The notes beneath the pieces were generated by a model. That model saw only the letters and a program-made list of their open reading frames with translations. It had not been told where the DNA came from and searched no databases. Positions 32,220 through 43,679 of a DNA stretch of 64,000 nt are shown piece by piece; positions within the stretch are counted from its first letter, which is position 1; each line of letters opens with the position of its first letter. This DNA is from Peronospora farinosa (Eukaryota; Oomycota; Peronosporomycetes; Peronosporales; Peronosporaceae): the NCBI GenBank assembly GCA_947646735.1, contig CANTFK010000195.1:62001-126000 (forward strand), in the 5' to 3' direction. Made by a program: the position numbers and the translations under genes.

Positions 32220-32600
32220 AAACCGTGCACAATGCGCCAATCGCCGGTGGATTTCTTCACAAGAAAGTCGGGCTCAAATGTGGCAAGATACTCTCGCTGG
32301 GCATGGCCAGCCTTGCGACGACCCTTAAAATATCATCAACAGCGACGACTTGACTACGCGGTAACGGAGAAAGAGCCGCTTACTGTCAGCAATGTATAGT
32401 TGGACAAACCTCCTTGCATACCCGGCCTCCGGGAGGAGCACGCCCATACGATGGTATAGGGCGCCTTGCAGTCGGAACGCGTGTAAGCCACCTTAAGTAA
32501 GGCGATCATTCAGGTTTACACTTAAAGACGTAGGAAAGAGTGTGATATTGTACGCACAATAATTGCTGGAAAGCGCGGGCGATATGCATCTGATCCCGCA
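32220..32600 (-). mobile_element. Degenerate Ty3/gypsy element A, 5' part
   Basis: Reading away from element B on the minus strand, the RT fragments KKSTGDWRIVHG, then GRRKAGHAQRE and PLPRSQVVAVDD appear in shifting frames. They are the sequence expected just upstream of the interrupted motif at 19957. The outer limit is not defined. Confidence 0.7.
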
Positions 32601-33368
32601 GCGGCTAAGGTGGCTGCGTAATCATGGAATATTAGCCATCTTGCCGCGGTAACAGCACATGGTGTACTGCAAGTTTGTTAGGGTTGAGCTGGGCGTATGC
32701 ACTCGCGTTTCGATCCAATACAGAGCGGCGCAGTCGCGGCAGATTACATCTGCCCGGTACAGCACATGGCGTTGCGTCGGCAAGTCAGCAGGAGTGGACC
32801 AGCATACGACCGGGACGTCCGGTTCCGACGCGCGCCTAGCTTATGAGCCACTTGATTGCGCTCGTGCTCTACCGCTTCGTCCCTGTAAGTCATTTTGACT
32901 CCTCGTGCCGCGTTTTCCAATCGATTATGCTCGCGCTCTTCCTATTCGTCCTCCTCCGGCTAAGCGGCTTGGTGCTGTGCCACGCGCTTACGCTCACACT
33001 TCCTTACACCACGTAATTTACCATTGATTGAAATTTCGCTCCGTCATGAACGTTGCGCACAACGCGTCGCCGCTTCACTTGCCGGTGTGCGGCACGCTGC
33101 TCTTCCGTCTCCTGGCACGCTGTCGAGCACATCCTTTCCGGATGACGCGACCGTGGACTTTTAATCTGAAAAGGAGCACGATGTATGGAATGAATTCTGT
33201 TATGGGGATCTTACTGCATAATTAATCATTGAATGCAAAATTAGCCAATAAGAATGCAGGGAAAGGGAATTTGAATAATATAATGCACATTTAGCCAAAT
33301 AAAATGCCAAAAAAGAGCACAACGTACGGAGTATTATTTTTTATTAATGGATATAAATATATAGATAG
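32601..33368. other. No gene recognised; flank of inverted-repeat element
   Basis: Probably eroded gypsy A sequence on the left. Words related to AATGCA..TTAGCCAA occur twice near 33225-33300. No coding support. Confidence 0.3.
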
Positions 33369-34514
33369 GAAACCGCTATGGCCACAGACATTAATACTAC
33401 GGCCACAGACAAAACAACTAGGGCCACAGACAATTGACGAAGCCAATCAAAGCTTAGATAATTGAAATGATAACTATGCGAAACAGACAATCAAGTTACT
33501 TGTTTACTTTTACACAAGAGCTTCTGCTTCTTATCCGTGCACGTTCCTGTAGGTGAGAAAGACAGTGCATTCTGTCCAGTCTAACACATCCTGAAGCTCG
33601 TTTTTACTGCATCCAACGTCTCTTCTGGTCGCGGACGAGCATCTCGAGTCTAATTCTTAGTGTAACGTGCAAGAATGTCATTTCTCGCATTTCTCGCGGT
33701 GCTATCACGTTCAAACGAATGCAAATCAACGCTACAATCAGCGGTATATTGTTCTAGCGAAATAAATGGTCTTTTTTCTTACCGTCTAACTGCTATCTAT
33801 GCATGGAATAGGAAATACTGTAGGGACCCGGATGTTGGAATGGAGGTTGTTGTTGATGAGATCCTCCACAGGGAAACGTTCCACTGCTGCAAGATGTTGC
33901 GAGTGAATGTAAAGGATCAGATGTTGTCTGTAAAGAGAGAGATTATTGATAAGAAAGCTTTGAATATCTCTGTATATTATATGAATTTAATGCATAGCTT
34001 TTCCTTTCGCTTCTCGTTCAACACCTTTGAAGGCAGTCAATAATTGCACTGTATTTCGCCTCCTGAATCCTTGTTTATCTGACATGACGGTTTCGATCTA
34101 CGCCACTACACGCCACTACGATCGCGTTTTCAATAAAAAAAACTAATCGTCCATCTCGTTGCTTGTATGAAAATTTGGTGCGTATTCATCGACATTTGCG
34201 GTGGCTTCCATATGCATATGTTCTTGCATTTATCTTCCGCTTAATAAATTGCTTGTATTGATGCTTCATGTCCATGCTTGCTGTAAGTGCTAAAATGTAC
34301 AAATGCCAGTGAAACATGTACAGGCCTCTTTACATACGGGTTAATCCTTAAATATGGTAAATAGCTTGTTTACGGCTTAACCAAATTACTATATACGGAT
34401 CACGTATTATTTATCTCAAAAACTGAAATAAGCATGATAATGCTAAGTACCCTGTTCAATTCAGGGCACATGGAGGCTTAGCATTTTCGTTTGCTTGCTG
34501 CAACACTAAAAGAC

Positions 34515-34568
34515 AGTATTCGCACGACTATTATCGAGCGAAAGGTCAATAATAGTCGTGCGAATACT
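34515..34568. repeat. Perfect 19-bp palindrome with 16-nt loop
   Basis: Arms 34515-34533 and 34550-34568 are exact reverse complements. It lies directly after the C-terminal dimerisation motif of the hAT transposase. Confidence 0.95.
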
Positions 34569-34574
34569 TTTAAT

Positions 34575-36198
34575 ATTCAAAATTTTGAAAAATCAGATTC
34601 AACTTGACTTGTACCGGGAAACACAGTAGCAACTCCACCACATAATCGTTGAAAATACGTAATCCTGTCTTTGACAACACCCCATGATTAATCAAAAGTA
34701 ATCTCTCCATTGAAGGGGTCTAATGTCGGCTTAAGAGCAGGTTCACATCTTACGGCAATTAACATCTCGCCGTGCTCCTGCTCAATTAAATCGATCTCTT
34801 CGAGTGTCCAACGCGCCAGAAGGCGCTCCTTCTGACTCCTCGCAATCGCACTGAATTCAGAGGTGCGAATTAAAACCAGGTCTTGGGGTACAACCGGTGG
34901 AAGTTTAAAGTCCTTTAAATTCGCGCCTCGATTATTGGGATCTCGCTCATCCACAATCCTATTAATACCGTTCAAGGCATTGTAAAACAAAGTCGAAAAG
35001 TTTTTTACAACATCTTTCATTTGTACGTCATCCATGGACGCAAGGATCTCAGACACGACTGAACCCTGATCATCACTGAAACTCTTCACTTCGACGAGAC
35101 TGGCAGCAAAGTTTTTGGAGGTCGATACATGCCATTCATTAGAATCGAGTGTGTCCGCCTCACCACCATCCGCCAGGAATGGACCTTTAGCGCTGACGCA
35201 TTCGATGTAGAACAACATCAAACTCTTTAAATGTTCTCGTTGCATCGAAACGTTACTGAGTGTCCTTGGAGCTGCTTGAATGTCACCGTCGCGCGTGTTG
35301 CAAAGGATTCAGCAATCATGATGTAAATCCACCAACGGTCGGACGGCGTGCACGCCGGGTTCCTTTTGGGCCAAGTAGACTCGAACACGGACACGTTTGA
35401 CCTAGCCATCGACCTTGCTCATTGATTTCCAACGGGAGGTAGAGAGTTTTGAAAAAGTTGTTTTCATTTCGCTGATCAGGTTTTGCTGTCGACGAAAGTA
35501 GAAAATGATGGAGGTCAATTCTCCATAAATTTGTCATCACCGAAATGGACGTAAACGTCTTGTAATACGATGTCCAGCTGGTGCACGCCACACCAAACTC
35601 GAATGAAACCAGGCTTTGCAACATTTGAAATCTACTGACACAACATTTAGAAATCTACTGACACAACCGGCCTGTCATTTTGTTTTCGCCATCTGAAGAG
35701 GTGCCAATAATGATGTCACGCCTTGAGGCAGCATAGCCTCGAGCGCTTTACAAGCAGTCGAGAATATGACCTCGCCAGTGTGTCGTTCGTACACTGTAAT
35801 CGCCAAAAATTGGACATTTAGAATACCATAATGAATGATATATAAACGGAGATGGATGTCCAGATACGAAGTGCTCATGTGTGTCGACATATATAGTGCA
35901 ATAGAAACGTACAAGACTGCTTTTACAACTTTGCAATCATTTGTAAGTTGATGGTAACAGCGAACCTAGAATACTTCGCTACAGTTGTGTCACTGGCACA
36001 CTCAATCGAAGCTAACCTGTTAAGCCCTTCGTAGACAGCAAAATACGAGAGCTCTGACGAAACGTGCATGCAGATGCCAAATATCCAACTCAAGATCAAA
36101 TTGCAGGGAAGTTTTGATATCAATGCGGTAGCGGTCAACACCTTCTCCATCTTTAGGCCTTCAGACCCGTCAGCAATGTTAACGAACGGCTTCATCAT
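34575..36198 (-). pseudogene. Relic hAT transposase
   Basis: Segments in several frames keep the order of a hAT transposase: GFIRVWCGVHQLDIV and FGDDKFMEN (about 35500-35600), NPACTPSDRWWIYIMIAE (about 35300-35400), then a 185-codon frame (34688-35245) with RLLARWTLEEIDLIEQEHGE. After an in-frame stop comes the dimerisation region with LCGGVATVFPGTSQVESDFS (about 34590-34650). Stops and shifts throughout show inactivity. Confidence 0.78.
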
Positions 36199-37368
36199 CT
36201 TTGTATGAATCTCGCCCTCAACTTCGTCTGGATCTTAAAGCACTTCTCCAATAATTTTGTCGACAATTGGCGCGTTAATTGTATGCTGCCTCGGCACCTA
36301 CTGAAATCCAAAATGTAAATGTAAGGTGTGCTTAATGAGCTGGACATTCTAAAAGATGCCCTTCTTGAATTCATTAGAGAGGCCTAGGTACTCCTGCCAC
36401 CTTTTGGGGTGCTGTAGTTTGAGGTGCTGCGTGTAGTTGTCTGCTCGGAATGGGGTCAAGGAATACTTGGTGTTAGTAGTTCTCGTACGCTTTGCGCATG
36501 GCTTGCTCTATCGACCGAAGTGAATACAGAAGATACATTCCACTGAGACGACAGTGCGATCTTTGGTGCTCCTCTGACAGACTCGAACACCATAATTTAG
36601 CGCATGGTCATTTTGAAAGGGAGTCTCGCTTGTTCTTCAATGTGTATAAGCTTTTTTTCCACGGGTTGTTGCGGTTTTAGGGCACTATAATTGGTTTAGT
36701 TGGTAGTCGCGAAGGATGAGGGTCTTTTTAGATTGTGTAAATTAATTCTGGGTCCCGTTTCTTCGTCCAGTACCTTTTTCTAACAAGATCCTCACGGACT
36801 CGCCCACTCGCTTATTTAATTTCCCAATTCTAAATATGCCAAGTTTCTAGCCATGTCTAAACCAGGTTATTTACGGCTCGCCAGAAATATTATTTATGGC
36901 GTAAAATCCGTAAATAACCGGATATAAAGAGACCTGAACATGTATAACACCAGCTAGAATCTCATTTCGACCAATGATAATTATTATTATATTTGACTTT
37001 TTGAGCTGTGATTGGCTGGGATGATTGTCTGTGGCTAGTATTTATGTCTGTGGCCATAGCGGTTTCTTAGATAATATATGTTATATTGTCGAAACAGAGT
37101 GATTGATACCTATGCGCCAGAAAACGTTGGCAAAGCATTTCCATAAGACACGCAAAACCAACCTAAATTGCGAAAACGAGAAGTTCTTTAGAGTCAATCA
37201 AATATTTTTCTTAGCCTAATGTTGACTACGTCCTTTGAAATATTCCACCGTTCCAAATGAAGTAGCCACAAAAGTATCAGTACCGTTGTATAGCCTTTGT
37301 AAAAACGGGCTTTCAAAGTCAGTCTATTGTCGAGGAAACAAATTAAACTGATTTCGACAACGCCTCGT

Positions 37369-37668
37369 TTAAGTCAAAGTCAAACTCTTCTGCCTTTTCG
37401 CCGGTGGCTCGTTCAAGTCGAAGTCAATCTCCATCTGCCTCTTCGCCGGTGGCTCGTTCAAGTCGAAGTCGAACTCCTTCTGCCTTTTCGCCGGTGGCTC
37501 GTTCAAGTCGAAGTCGAACTCCTTCTGCCTTTTCGCCGGTGGCTAGTTCAAATCGTGGTCACCCTCCTTCTGCCTTTTCGCCGGTGGCTAGTTCAAGTCG
37601 TGGTCACCCTCCTTCTGCCTTTTCGCCGGTGGCTCGTTCACGTCAGAATCATTCTGCCGTTTCGGAGG
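37369..37668 (-). repeat. Relic effector tail: six 45-bp tandem repeats encoding DLNEPPAKRQ units
   Basis: On the minus strand one frame reads a chain of units PPAKRQKEFDFDLNE (15 codons each), six PPAKRQ copies preceded by a related GPPKRQND, ending at a TAA at 37371-37369. DLNEPP fits the DLNxxP form of the plant EAR repression motif, and PPAKRQK is a nuclear-localisation-like basic cluster. Two units have TAG where others have GAG. The frame is off by one from the effector frame upstream, so the tail is not translated as sequenced. The paralogue at 62.4 kb keeps one unit (DSNKPPAKRQ) as its real C-terminus. Confidence 0.75.
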
Positions 37669-37678
37669 GCCTTCATAC

Positions 37679-37737
37679 AAAAGATGAGACCCGTCGCTAA
37701 AAGTCTTGCAGACTTTTAGCGACGGGTCTCATCTTTT
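37679..37737. repeat. Perfect 27-bp palindrome with 5-nt loop at the effector stop codon
   Basis: Arms 37679-37705 and 37711-37737 are exact reverse complements. The stop codon of the WY effector frame (37699-37697) lies in the inverted arm. Confidence 0.97.
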
Positions 37738-39336
37738 TGTTTTTAGCATTTCTTCCATCATTTAGAATACTGTTGAGATCATCCTTGTAAGCAAGTTTGA
37801 GGACGGAGAGCATCGTATTAGTTGCTTCCACATCATTCGACGATATTGACTTGACGAAGTCAACCCACGTAGAAATGACCGGACTATCGAAAAGCTTGCT
37901 CTCTGTCAGGCGCAGATCCAAAATGTCGAAAACGTAAGCCGCGTTTTTCTTATCTTCTTTCCACTCATTAATCTGACAATCAAGTAACTTTTGAGCAGCA
38001 ATTGTCTGTTTACCAGAGGTTTTTGCGCGTTCTAGATAACTCACCAGAGCAATTTTGCTCTGGAAATAAGATGACAGAATGTCTAGTGTCGCCTTGTATG
38101 CTTTTTTTGATACATGGTATCGTGTCATGACGAATTTAAACCACCGAGAAAAAAACGGGCTTTCCAAAGGGTTGCCATTCGAACCCTGGAGCTGCAAAAG
38201 GTTGAAAACTTTTTTGTCAGTTATTTTGTCGAGTGCCCACTTCTTTGCCTGTAGGTCCAGCACATTTGTAGCTACTTCTTGAATTCTCGACCTATGAAGA
38301 TTTGCTTTTGCGACCAGACCTTTGGCCAAGTTATCACCCGATAAATGTTTTGCTAAATAGTCAAACATCATGTTCTTTCGCTGAACTTTAAAGTCTCCAG
38401 CCCAGGGGTATTTGGCCTTTACGAACGTGACCCACTGGGTAAAGATTGGGCTTTCGAAAGGATTGCACTTGGTTTCTGGAGCTCCAAAAACTTGAATATC
38501 TCTGCCTCATCTCGCCCGTCGTTTACCCACTTTTCAATCTGTAAATCTAACAGTATCGTAGCGATGTTTTTTTCAGAGAGCCTTCCTCCCTCAATTAGAG
38601 CCTTCGCCAGAGCATAATCGTCCTTCTTAAAATGTTTGGTCAAGACGGACAACATGTGTTCATTTGCCTTTTCCGAGTCACCGTGGTACCTTGACTCGAC
38701 AAAATTTACCCACTTGGGAAAGAGTACGCTTTTAATAGGATTGCCATTCGTCGGTGAGAGTTGTAAAAGCTCAAAAATCTTTGCCGGATCGCTCTCCATT
38801 TCTGCCCACTTTTCGAGCTGGAGATCTAGCAGTTCCAAAGCAATGTGATTCATTGTGTCAGTCTTTGTTCCCGCAACTAGAAGACGGGGAAGATTATCGC
38901 CCTGAAATTGACTTGCTAATGTCACAAAAATCACCTTACTTACAATTTGCTGGTTCATCGGAAATTTTGACTTAACATATTTTTCCCGATTGAGAATAAA
39001 ATCTTCTTCAGAAAGTTCGCGTTTTTCCTTGGCGCGGATTAGATCAGTAAAATGAGTATTCATGGCTTCGATCTGAGGTGGTAAATTTTCAATCTGCTGG
39101 TCCTCCTTCCTGGATGCATGAAATTCCTTAAGTATGTCTACGATTCCCACCGGTGCAGTCCTCTCCTCGGGGACGTAAGTATAGTAACTCGAATTCATGC
39201 TCATGCTTGTGCCCGAGATGGGAGTATTCGTCATATTCCATGTAGCGGGCTCGACACTGCGAATGACATGCACAGGCATCGGAGAGGCCTCGGTTACAGC
39301 TGACCATGCAATCAGCGCGGTAACAATCAGCATCAT
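37697..39336 (-). pseudogene. EER/WY-domain secreted effector, frameshifted (paralogue 1)
   Basis: The start at 39336 gives a signal peptide (MMLIVTALIAWSAVTEA) and an EER motif at residues 57-59 (YVPEERTAP); no canonical RxLR is seen. Tandem helical modules of about 90 residues follow, with conserved LDLQLEKW, IFELLQL, NGNP and WVNFVESRY positions, the layout of WY/LWY effectors. The frame is lost near 38465 (one base missing between LELQKPS and the next NPF). It continues in another frame from about 38460 down to 37697 with two or three more modules, then ends prematurely in a palindrome. Such proteins are secreted into host plant cells. The gene is broken; it is paralogous to 62412-63905, sharing its 3' flank too. 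Confidence 0.8.
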
Positions 39337-40929
39337 CGTGGGCTGCGCTTGACGTAGTGCACAGTAGTCTGGCAGGCAAAACGTAAGGTGGAAAGACTGG
39401 GTGTGACCTCAACTGGATGCCGAAACCCTGAATTGGTTGGAAGAGTAAACATCAATACCGCCAAACTCGCCTGGCTATTCTAAAGGGTATTGACCTTTCT
39501 TGCTCTATCGTGAAAGTGTCTCATAGGACAGAGCACATCGCGAACAGTATCATTATCGTCAATACGTAGGACAAAAAGCAGCGTTTACATTCTTTACGGA
39601 TAGTACCAGTGCTATGCGGTAATGTCGACAGTGAGGTTTCAAGGAAATCAGGCTGGTGTTGGGTGCCAAACTGTGGCGCATGTGTTCGTTGACAAAGCGC
39701 ACCGTAGGAATTTGACGGGTGTTGAATGATCCTATCAGCTTATTAAGCTATAGTGAGCAGCAAACTTGACGTTTCGATGTTCGAGATGATGAAAGCCGAG
39801 TTGGTCAGATCGACTCAACGTTAGTAATTCCCTGTCTATGTGTGATATGGACAGTAGCACAAAGAAACCACAGTCACAGTTTAGGAAATGCTATGTGCAT
39901 GCTAAATTTTCATGTGTGGTAGTGGTGCTCTACTTCACCTACCTTCACTGTAGGAGAGATCATCTGTTCTGCGCTGGACGATGCAAAGGCCAGAAGGCTC
40001 AAGTTGTAGGCATCACGAAATGTATGTTTTTAGTTCCATTTTTGACCTCCAAATCACTAGAGCTACAAGAGAAGGAAAAGCTCTGTCATGCAGCCAGCAT
40101 TCCGTCTAGCGCCTGCAACGGTCATAACAGTCACTTACAAGTGCGCTGCCGTCCACAGAGTTTTACACACTGAAACGCGGCGCTTCAAAGCTGTCGACAT
40201 CGTACATTAGCTGTCCTCAGGGCGTGTTCACTATACCCAAATTTGCAAGAGCTCGGACCTGGCACATGCTCTGGAAGATCTTGTCCTTAGCTCAGCCAGC
40301 GACATGTTAAATGTTCAGCGACAAGACAAGTCGCAGATGCAGATGCAGATAATCGTGTAAAGTATAGATAGTGCTGCAGACACAGCTGCTAAGTTTGCAC
40401 AGGTCTTGTACTTTGATTGCTGGCTATTTAAATGCATTGTAGCTGCCGCTGGTATGCCAAAGTGAGCGCTGGAAGAAGTAAACCATTCCGAACGGGGCCC
40501 TTCGGTTGCTATTGCGCGACCGATGTCTGAGCTGTGTCTCAGAACCAAGTACGTGGTAACGTTAACGTCAACTTTATGTACGCAATTGCGTCACTGAAAA
40601 GTGCGCTGCGCTCGTACGATGGAACGGCCACTGCTTCCTCCAAGGCTCTTGTCGTCATCGGGAGATATTTAGGACAACAACGTGACGGTCCGGGTAAGGG
40701 ATTAATGTGCTTCTAAGTACAGCATTTGTATACCAAGTACACCATTTGAATACTAATACAGAGATGAAATGATTGACATGACGTTGGGTAGAGCATCTAC
40801 ACACGGGTTTTTGAAACCACAGAGACAGCTCTTGCGCTCGTAAACAGCACTATCGCGTGCACCTCCTCGGCGTCGCATGTTTGAAGCCCCTGCCCGTCTC
40901 AACTCCTGGCGTTTCTGCCTTGTATTACA
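39337..40929. other. Effector upstream region and unassigned interval
   Basis: The first 90 bp match the paralogous effector's signal-peptide region in a broken frame. A plus-strand frame at 39838-40173 has no recognisable family. Nothing else is supported. Confidence 0.35.
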
Positions 40930-41880
40930 ATGGTGACTCGTAAGATTGTGAAGTCAGCTCTCCGTGCCCATCACATGCCGTCCTATTTACGCCATGTTGA
41001 AGGTACATTTCAGAACCGATGTGACCAAAATTTGTCTTTTTAGGCTCTTTTTCCATCTGTTGACACTCCACTTCGTAACATTGTGCTCTACTTGCATGGA
41101 ATTGGTGACCACAGTCGTCGCTATTTTTATCTCTATGAACGTCTTTGCAATAGTAACTTTGGTGTTTTAGCCTATGACATGTTGAGTCATGGAATGAGTG
41201 ACTTGGATTTTCATGGATTAAGGGCCCATAGTGCCAAATTCCAGTACTTTATCGATGATACGAACGAGTTTATCACCATGGCTAAGATGCAATTGTACGA
41301 ACAATTGGAAATTACCTATTCTACTGATGAACCTAAATTGATTATATCGGGCATGTCGTACGGCACATTGGTGAGTCTTCACACCATATTGAGTGGGAAA
41401 CATGACTTTAGCGGTGTCGTACTTGTTGCTCCAGCCTTGTTGGCCGAAATGACAATCATGTTAAAAGTGCAAGCGTTCTTTGCTTGGTCGTTAAGTAAAC
41501 TCATCCCGAAAGCAAGAATCGTGCCAGGAGTTAATCGCGACTATGTATGCAGAGACCAGGACTATCTCGATGACTTTATGGTGGACCCGGTGACAATCTT
41601 GAAGCCAATAATTGCGAGAATGGGAGCGGAGACATTGAAGGCTATGAGAGCTTTGGAAGTGGACGAGAGAGTGGAAGACCAGGGCAGTGCACTGTGCAAG
41701 CTACCTGTGTTGATGATGATGGGGTCGAACGATAAATTGACGAGTTTAACGCTATGCCCAGGTGTTTTACGAACGACTTGCGGCGAGTGAAAAGGAGTTT
41801 AAGTTTTTGACGAATACTTCCACGCACTTTTTGATGATCCAGAGCATGAGGCAGTCTTTAGCCATCTAGAGAATTGCGAG
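40930..41880 (+). pseudogene. Monoglyceride-lipase-like alpha/beta hydrolase, broken
   Basis: The frame starts ATG at 40930 (MVTRKIVKSALRAHHMPSYL), meets an in-frame TAG at 41041-41043, and resumes in the same frame as FPSVDTPLRNIVLYLHGIGD with the oxyanion-hole HG. The nucleophile elbow ISGMSYGTLVS (GxSxG, about 41346-41378) and MMMGSNDKL (the Asp-containing strand) follow. The frame shifts near 41755 to QVFYERLAASEKEFKFL, and again near 41815 to EYFHALFDDPEHEAVFSHLE with the final His region. One stop and two shifts make this a dead copy of a lysophospholipase/monoglyceride lipase, normally releasing fatty acids from glycerolipids. An intron of the short type cannot remove the stop in phase. 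Confidence 0.75.
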
Positions 41881-41929
41881 CAAGTGGAGGTATCTATTTG
41901 CACCGCCATCCTCGGCAAGCGGGGGACTA

Positions 41930-42430
41930 CTGTCTACACGCAGTAGTCGTGTTTCTTGGCGCTGAGAACACCGTTGGGGTTTAATGAAGACTATACCGGA
42001 ATCGGTTGCTGGAGTCTCAGCGTCACCATCCAGCTTAATAAGGCTATTTCACACCGTCACGAAAGTATGGCTTCAAGCTTCTGTACAATTGTGATTCGCG
42101 AATAGAAAGTGTTGTTGGTACAGTTATGCCGTGTTATTTGCAACACTTGGTGTGTGGAGAGTCTACTTCTTGCACATTTTTTAATCGAAAAATTAACACG
42201 CTTGAGTTGCACAAATTCCAGAACATGATCGATAGTCACACAGAGCAGACCATGGAGCACAAAAAACACTTGCCAATCGATGTCGGGTCTATCGGTACGA
42301 TATTGCTGCTAATGACGTAGAATGGAAGAATAGTATTCCGGCCGAGACGATTATAAGTCAAGCGACTATCGTAATCGTAACTACATTCGACATTGCATAA
42401 TCGTTCTTAAATGATGCAGTGGGAAGGTCA
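41930..42430 (-). pseudogene. Inverted composite fragment of the DHHC and Orai-like genes
   Basis: Reading the minus strand from 42430, the sequence follows DHHC exon 1 (about 15960-16210), including the stretch encoding VLHG.LCV..HVLE.VQLKRVNF. Then it jumps to sequence matching about 17245-17375, the 3' end of the Orai-like gene with its ..GGTATAGTCTTC.. segment. Gene order and spacing match the original locus with about 1 kb deleted between. Stops and many substitutions show age. Confidence 0.78.
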
Positions 42431-43130
42431 AATCGATACTTTATCCAAACCAAATGATAGGAAACGCAACATGGACAGTCTGTTCCTACATACTCTAGAA
42501 ACCCCTTTGCAGTACGACCAAGTTTACCGTACTTATGGCAACCCTATGAAAATATGCAGCCATTAGACGAAAAGGCCAAGGAATGGTACTCACAGCAAGC
42601 AACATAACTCGTTCGCGTCCTTCAACAACGGATAGTGTGTTCATTATTATTGCCAAAGTGCCTGGTGATAGAAAATTCCCTCTGAAGTTGCTATCTCACG
42701 CAAATACATGCTCATCTAAACCTAGCGTATGAAAAGCTCCACAAGCCACCTGAGTGATCGTCTCCTGCTCTAAGGTGAACACACGCTGTGAACGGCTCAC
42801 TCATCGTAAATCAGTTGGTAGAGGACTCTAGATGGAAGAAAAACGTGTATTGTTCCCGTGAGGGTTGATCTCAGAATGAGATGTATAGAAGTGCAGTTGT
42901 GTTAATTTGCCTGTAACAAATAATGATGTAGATCATGACATTACGAAAGAAGTTAAAAAAGGTTATGAAGAATCTGGGGCCTTGGTGGTAATACCACTGT
43001 TGACTTAGAGTTTCAACTATGTCTCCATCAGCAAGAGCGTATTCCAAACGGCTACCGGAGCTGTCTCCCTATAACCGAAGCAACCAATTGCTGCCCACCG
43101 CTTCATTGAAGTACGTTAGTATCACCTTTG
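42431..43130. other. Unassigned interval
   Basis: A short plus-strand exon-like frame begins ATGTCTCCATCAGCAAG at 43020 and runs to a GTACGT donor-like site near 43113; no partner exon was found. Otherwise nothing is seen. Confidence 0.25.
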
Positions 43131-43679
43131 TGTATTTTTTATAAATAACGAATTCAAAGAATGAACAGCAAGCAAACGACCTGATGAGGCATCACCTTCC
43201 ACTTCGCGACTATCATAAATCGGCAAAGAATACTCATCAATTATTGATATGCTTCTCATCGACGTCACATCACTGAATTCAAGTCCCATTTTTCGCCCAT
43301 CTTTCTATTTAATTAAATCACGAGTAAATATAGAATCGACTAGAGAACGTTTTTGCTCAGTCTCAGTCCCTGTATGTCGTCGTGCAAGCTCCACGTTCTC
43401 CACAGCCTTCATAAGATCTCACCGAATCTTACAAGCAGCCCGAACGCAGTTCGACTCTGAAATCATTTGGAAGCAGCGACTTCCAGCGTTTCTGTCTTGC
43501 GAAGCGAGTTCTAAACAGACCTTGCAGTCATTTTTGTGATCCTCACGCTTCAGGAAATACTTGATAGCCACTTGAAAGTTTGCGATAATAAAGCCTAGCG
43601 CTGTCGTGTTTAAGTGAAGGAAATGGTAGTCGAATGTGTACTTTATCACGGCTGCAATCGGAAATGGTGTGCTGGACAT
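43131..43679 (-). pseudogene. Unrecognised decayed ORF
   Basis: One minus-strand frame is protein-like from MSSTPFPIAAVIKYTFDYHF at 43679 through ..TETEQKRSLVDSIFTRDLIK.. to ..SMRSISIIDEYSLPIYD.. but carries an in-frame TGA near 43419 and a TAG near 43315. The family is not recognised. The N-terminal part contains a hydrophobic stretch. Confidence 0.4.

Larger units (their letters stand above)
34321..36936 (-). mobile_element. hAT-family DNA transposon, 2616 bp
   Basis: Ends are inverted repeats CAGGCCTCTTTACATACGGGTTA and, from the right, CAGGTCTCTTTATATCCGGTTA (differences at a few positions). They are bounded by a perfect 8-bp target duplication AACATGTA (34313-34320 and 36937-36944), the classic hAT signature. 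The inside carries a decayed transposase. Confidence 0.88.
33369..37065. mobile_element. Older inverted-repeat DNA element hosting a hAT insertion
   Basis: The ends are inverted copies beginning GAAACCGCTATGGCCACAGACA (33369 rightward; 37065 leftward), with similarity for roughly 60-110 bp and extra GGCCACAGAC units in the left end. Flanks TAGATAG and TTAGATAA are only imperfectly alike. Without the nested hAT the element is about 1.07 kb. An ORF at 33675-34043 (122 codons) is not recognised. Confidence 0.6.

Noticed and set aside
33379..33435. Regularly spaced GGCCACAGAC repeats resembling a CRISPR-like array
   Set aside because: Only three short copies, in the terminal repeat of a DNA element in a eukaryotic genome.
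37327..37719. Plus-strand ORF of 130 codons with RRWLVQVEV repeats
   Set aside because: It is the reverse reading of the 45-bp effector-tail repeats; the minus-strand reading (DLNEPPAKRQ) is homologous to the C-terminus of the paralogous effector.
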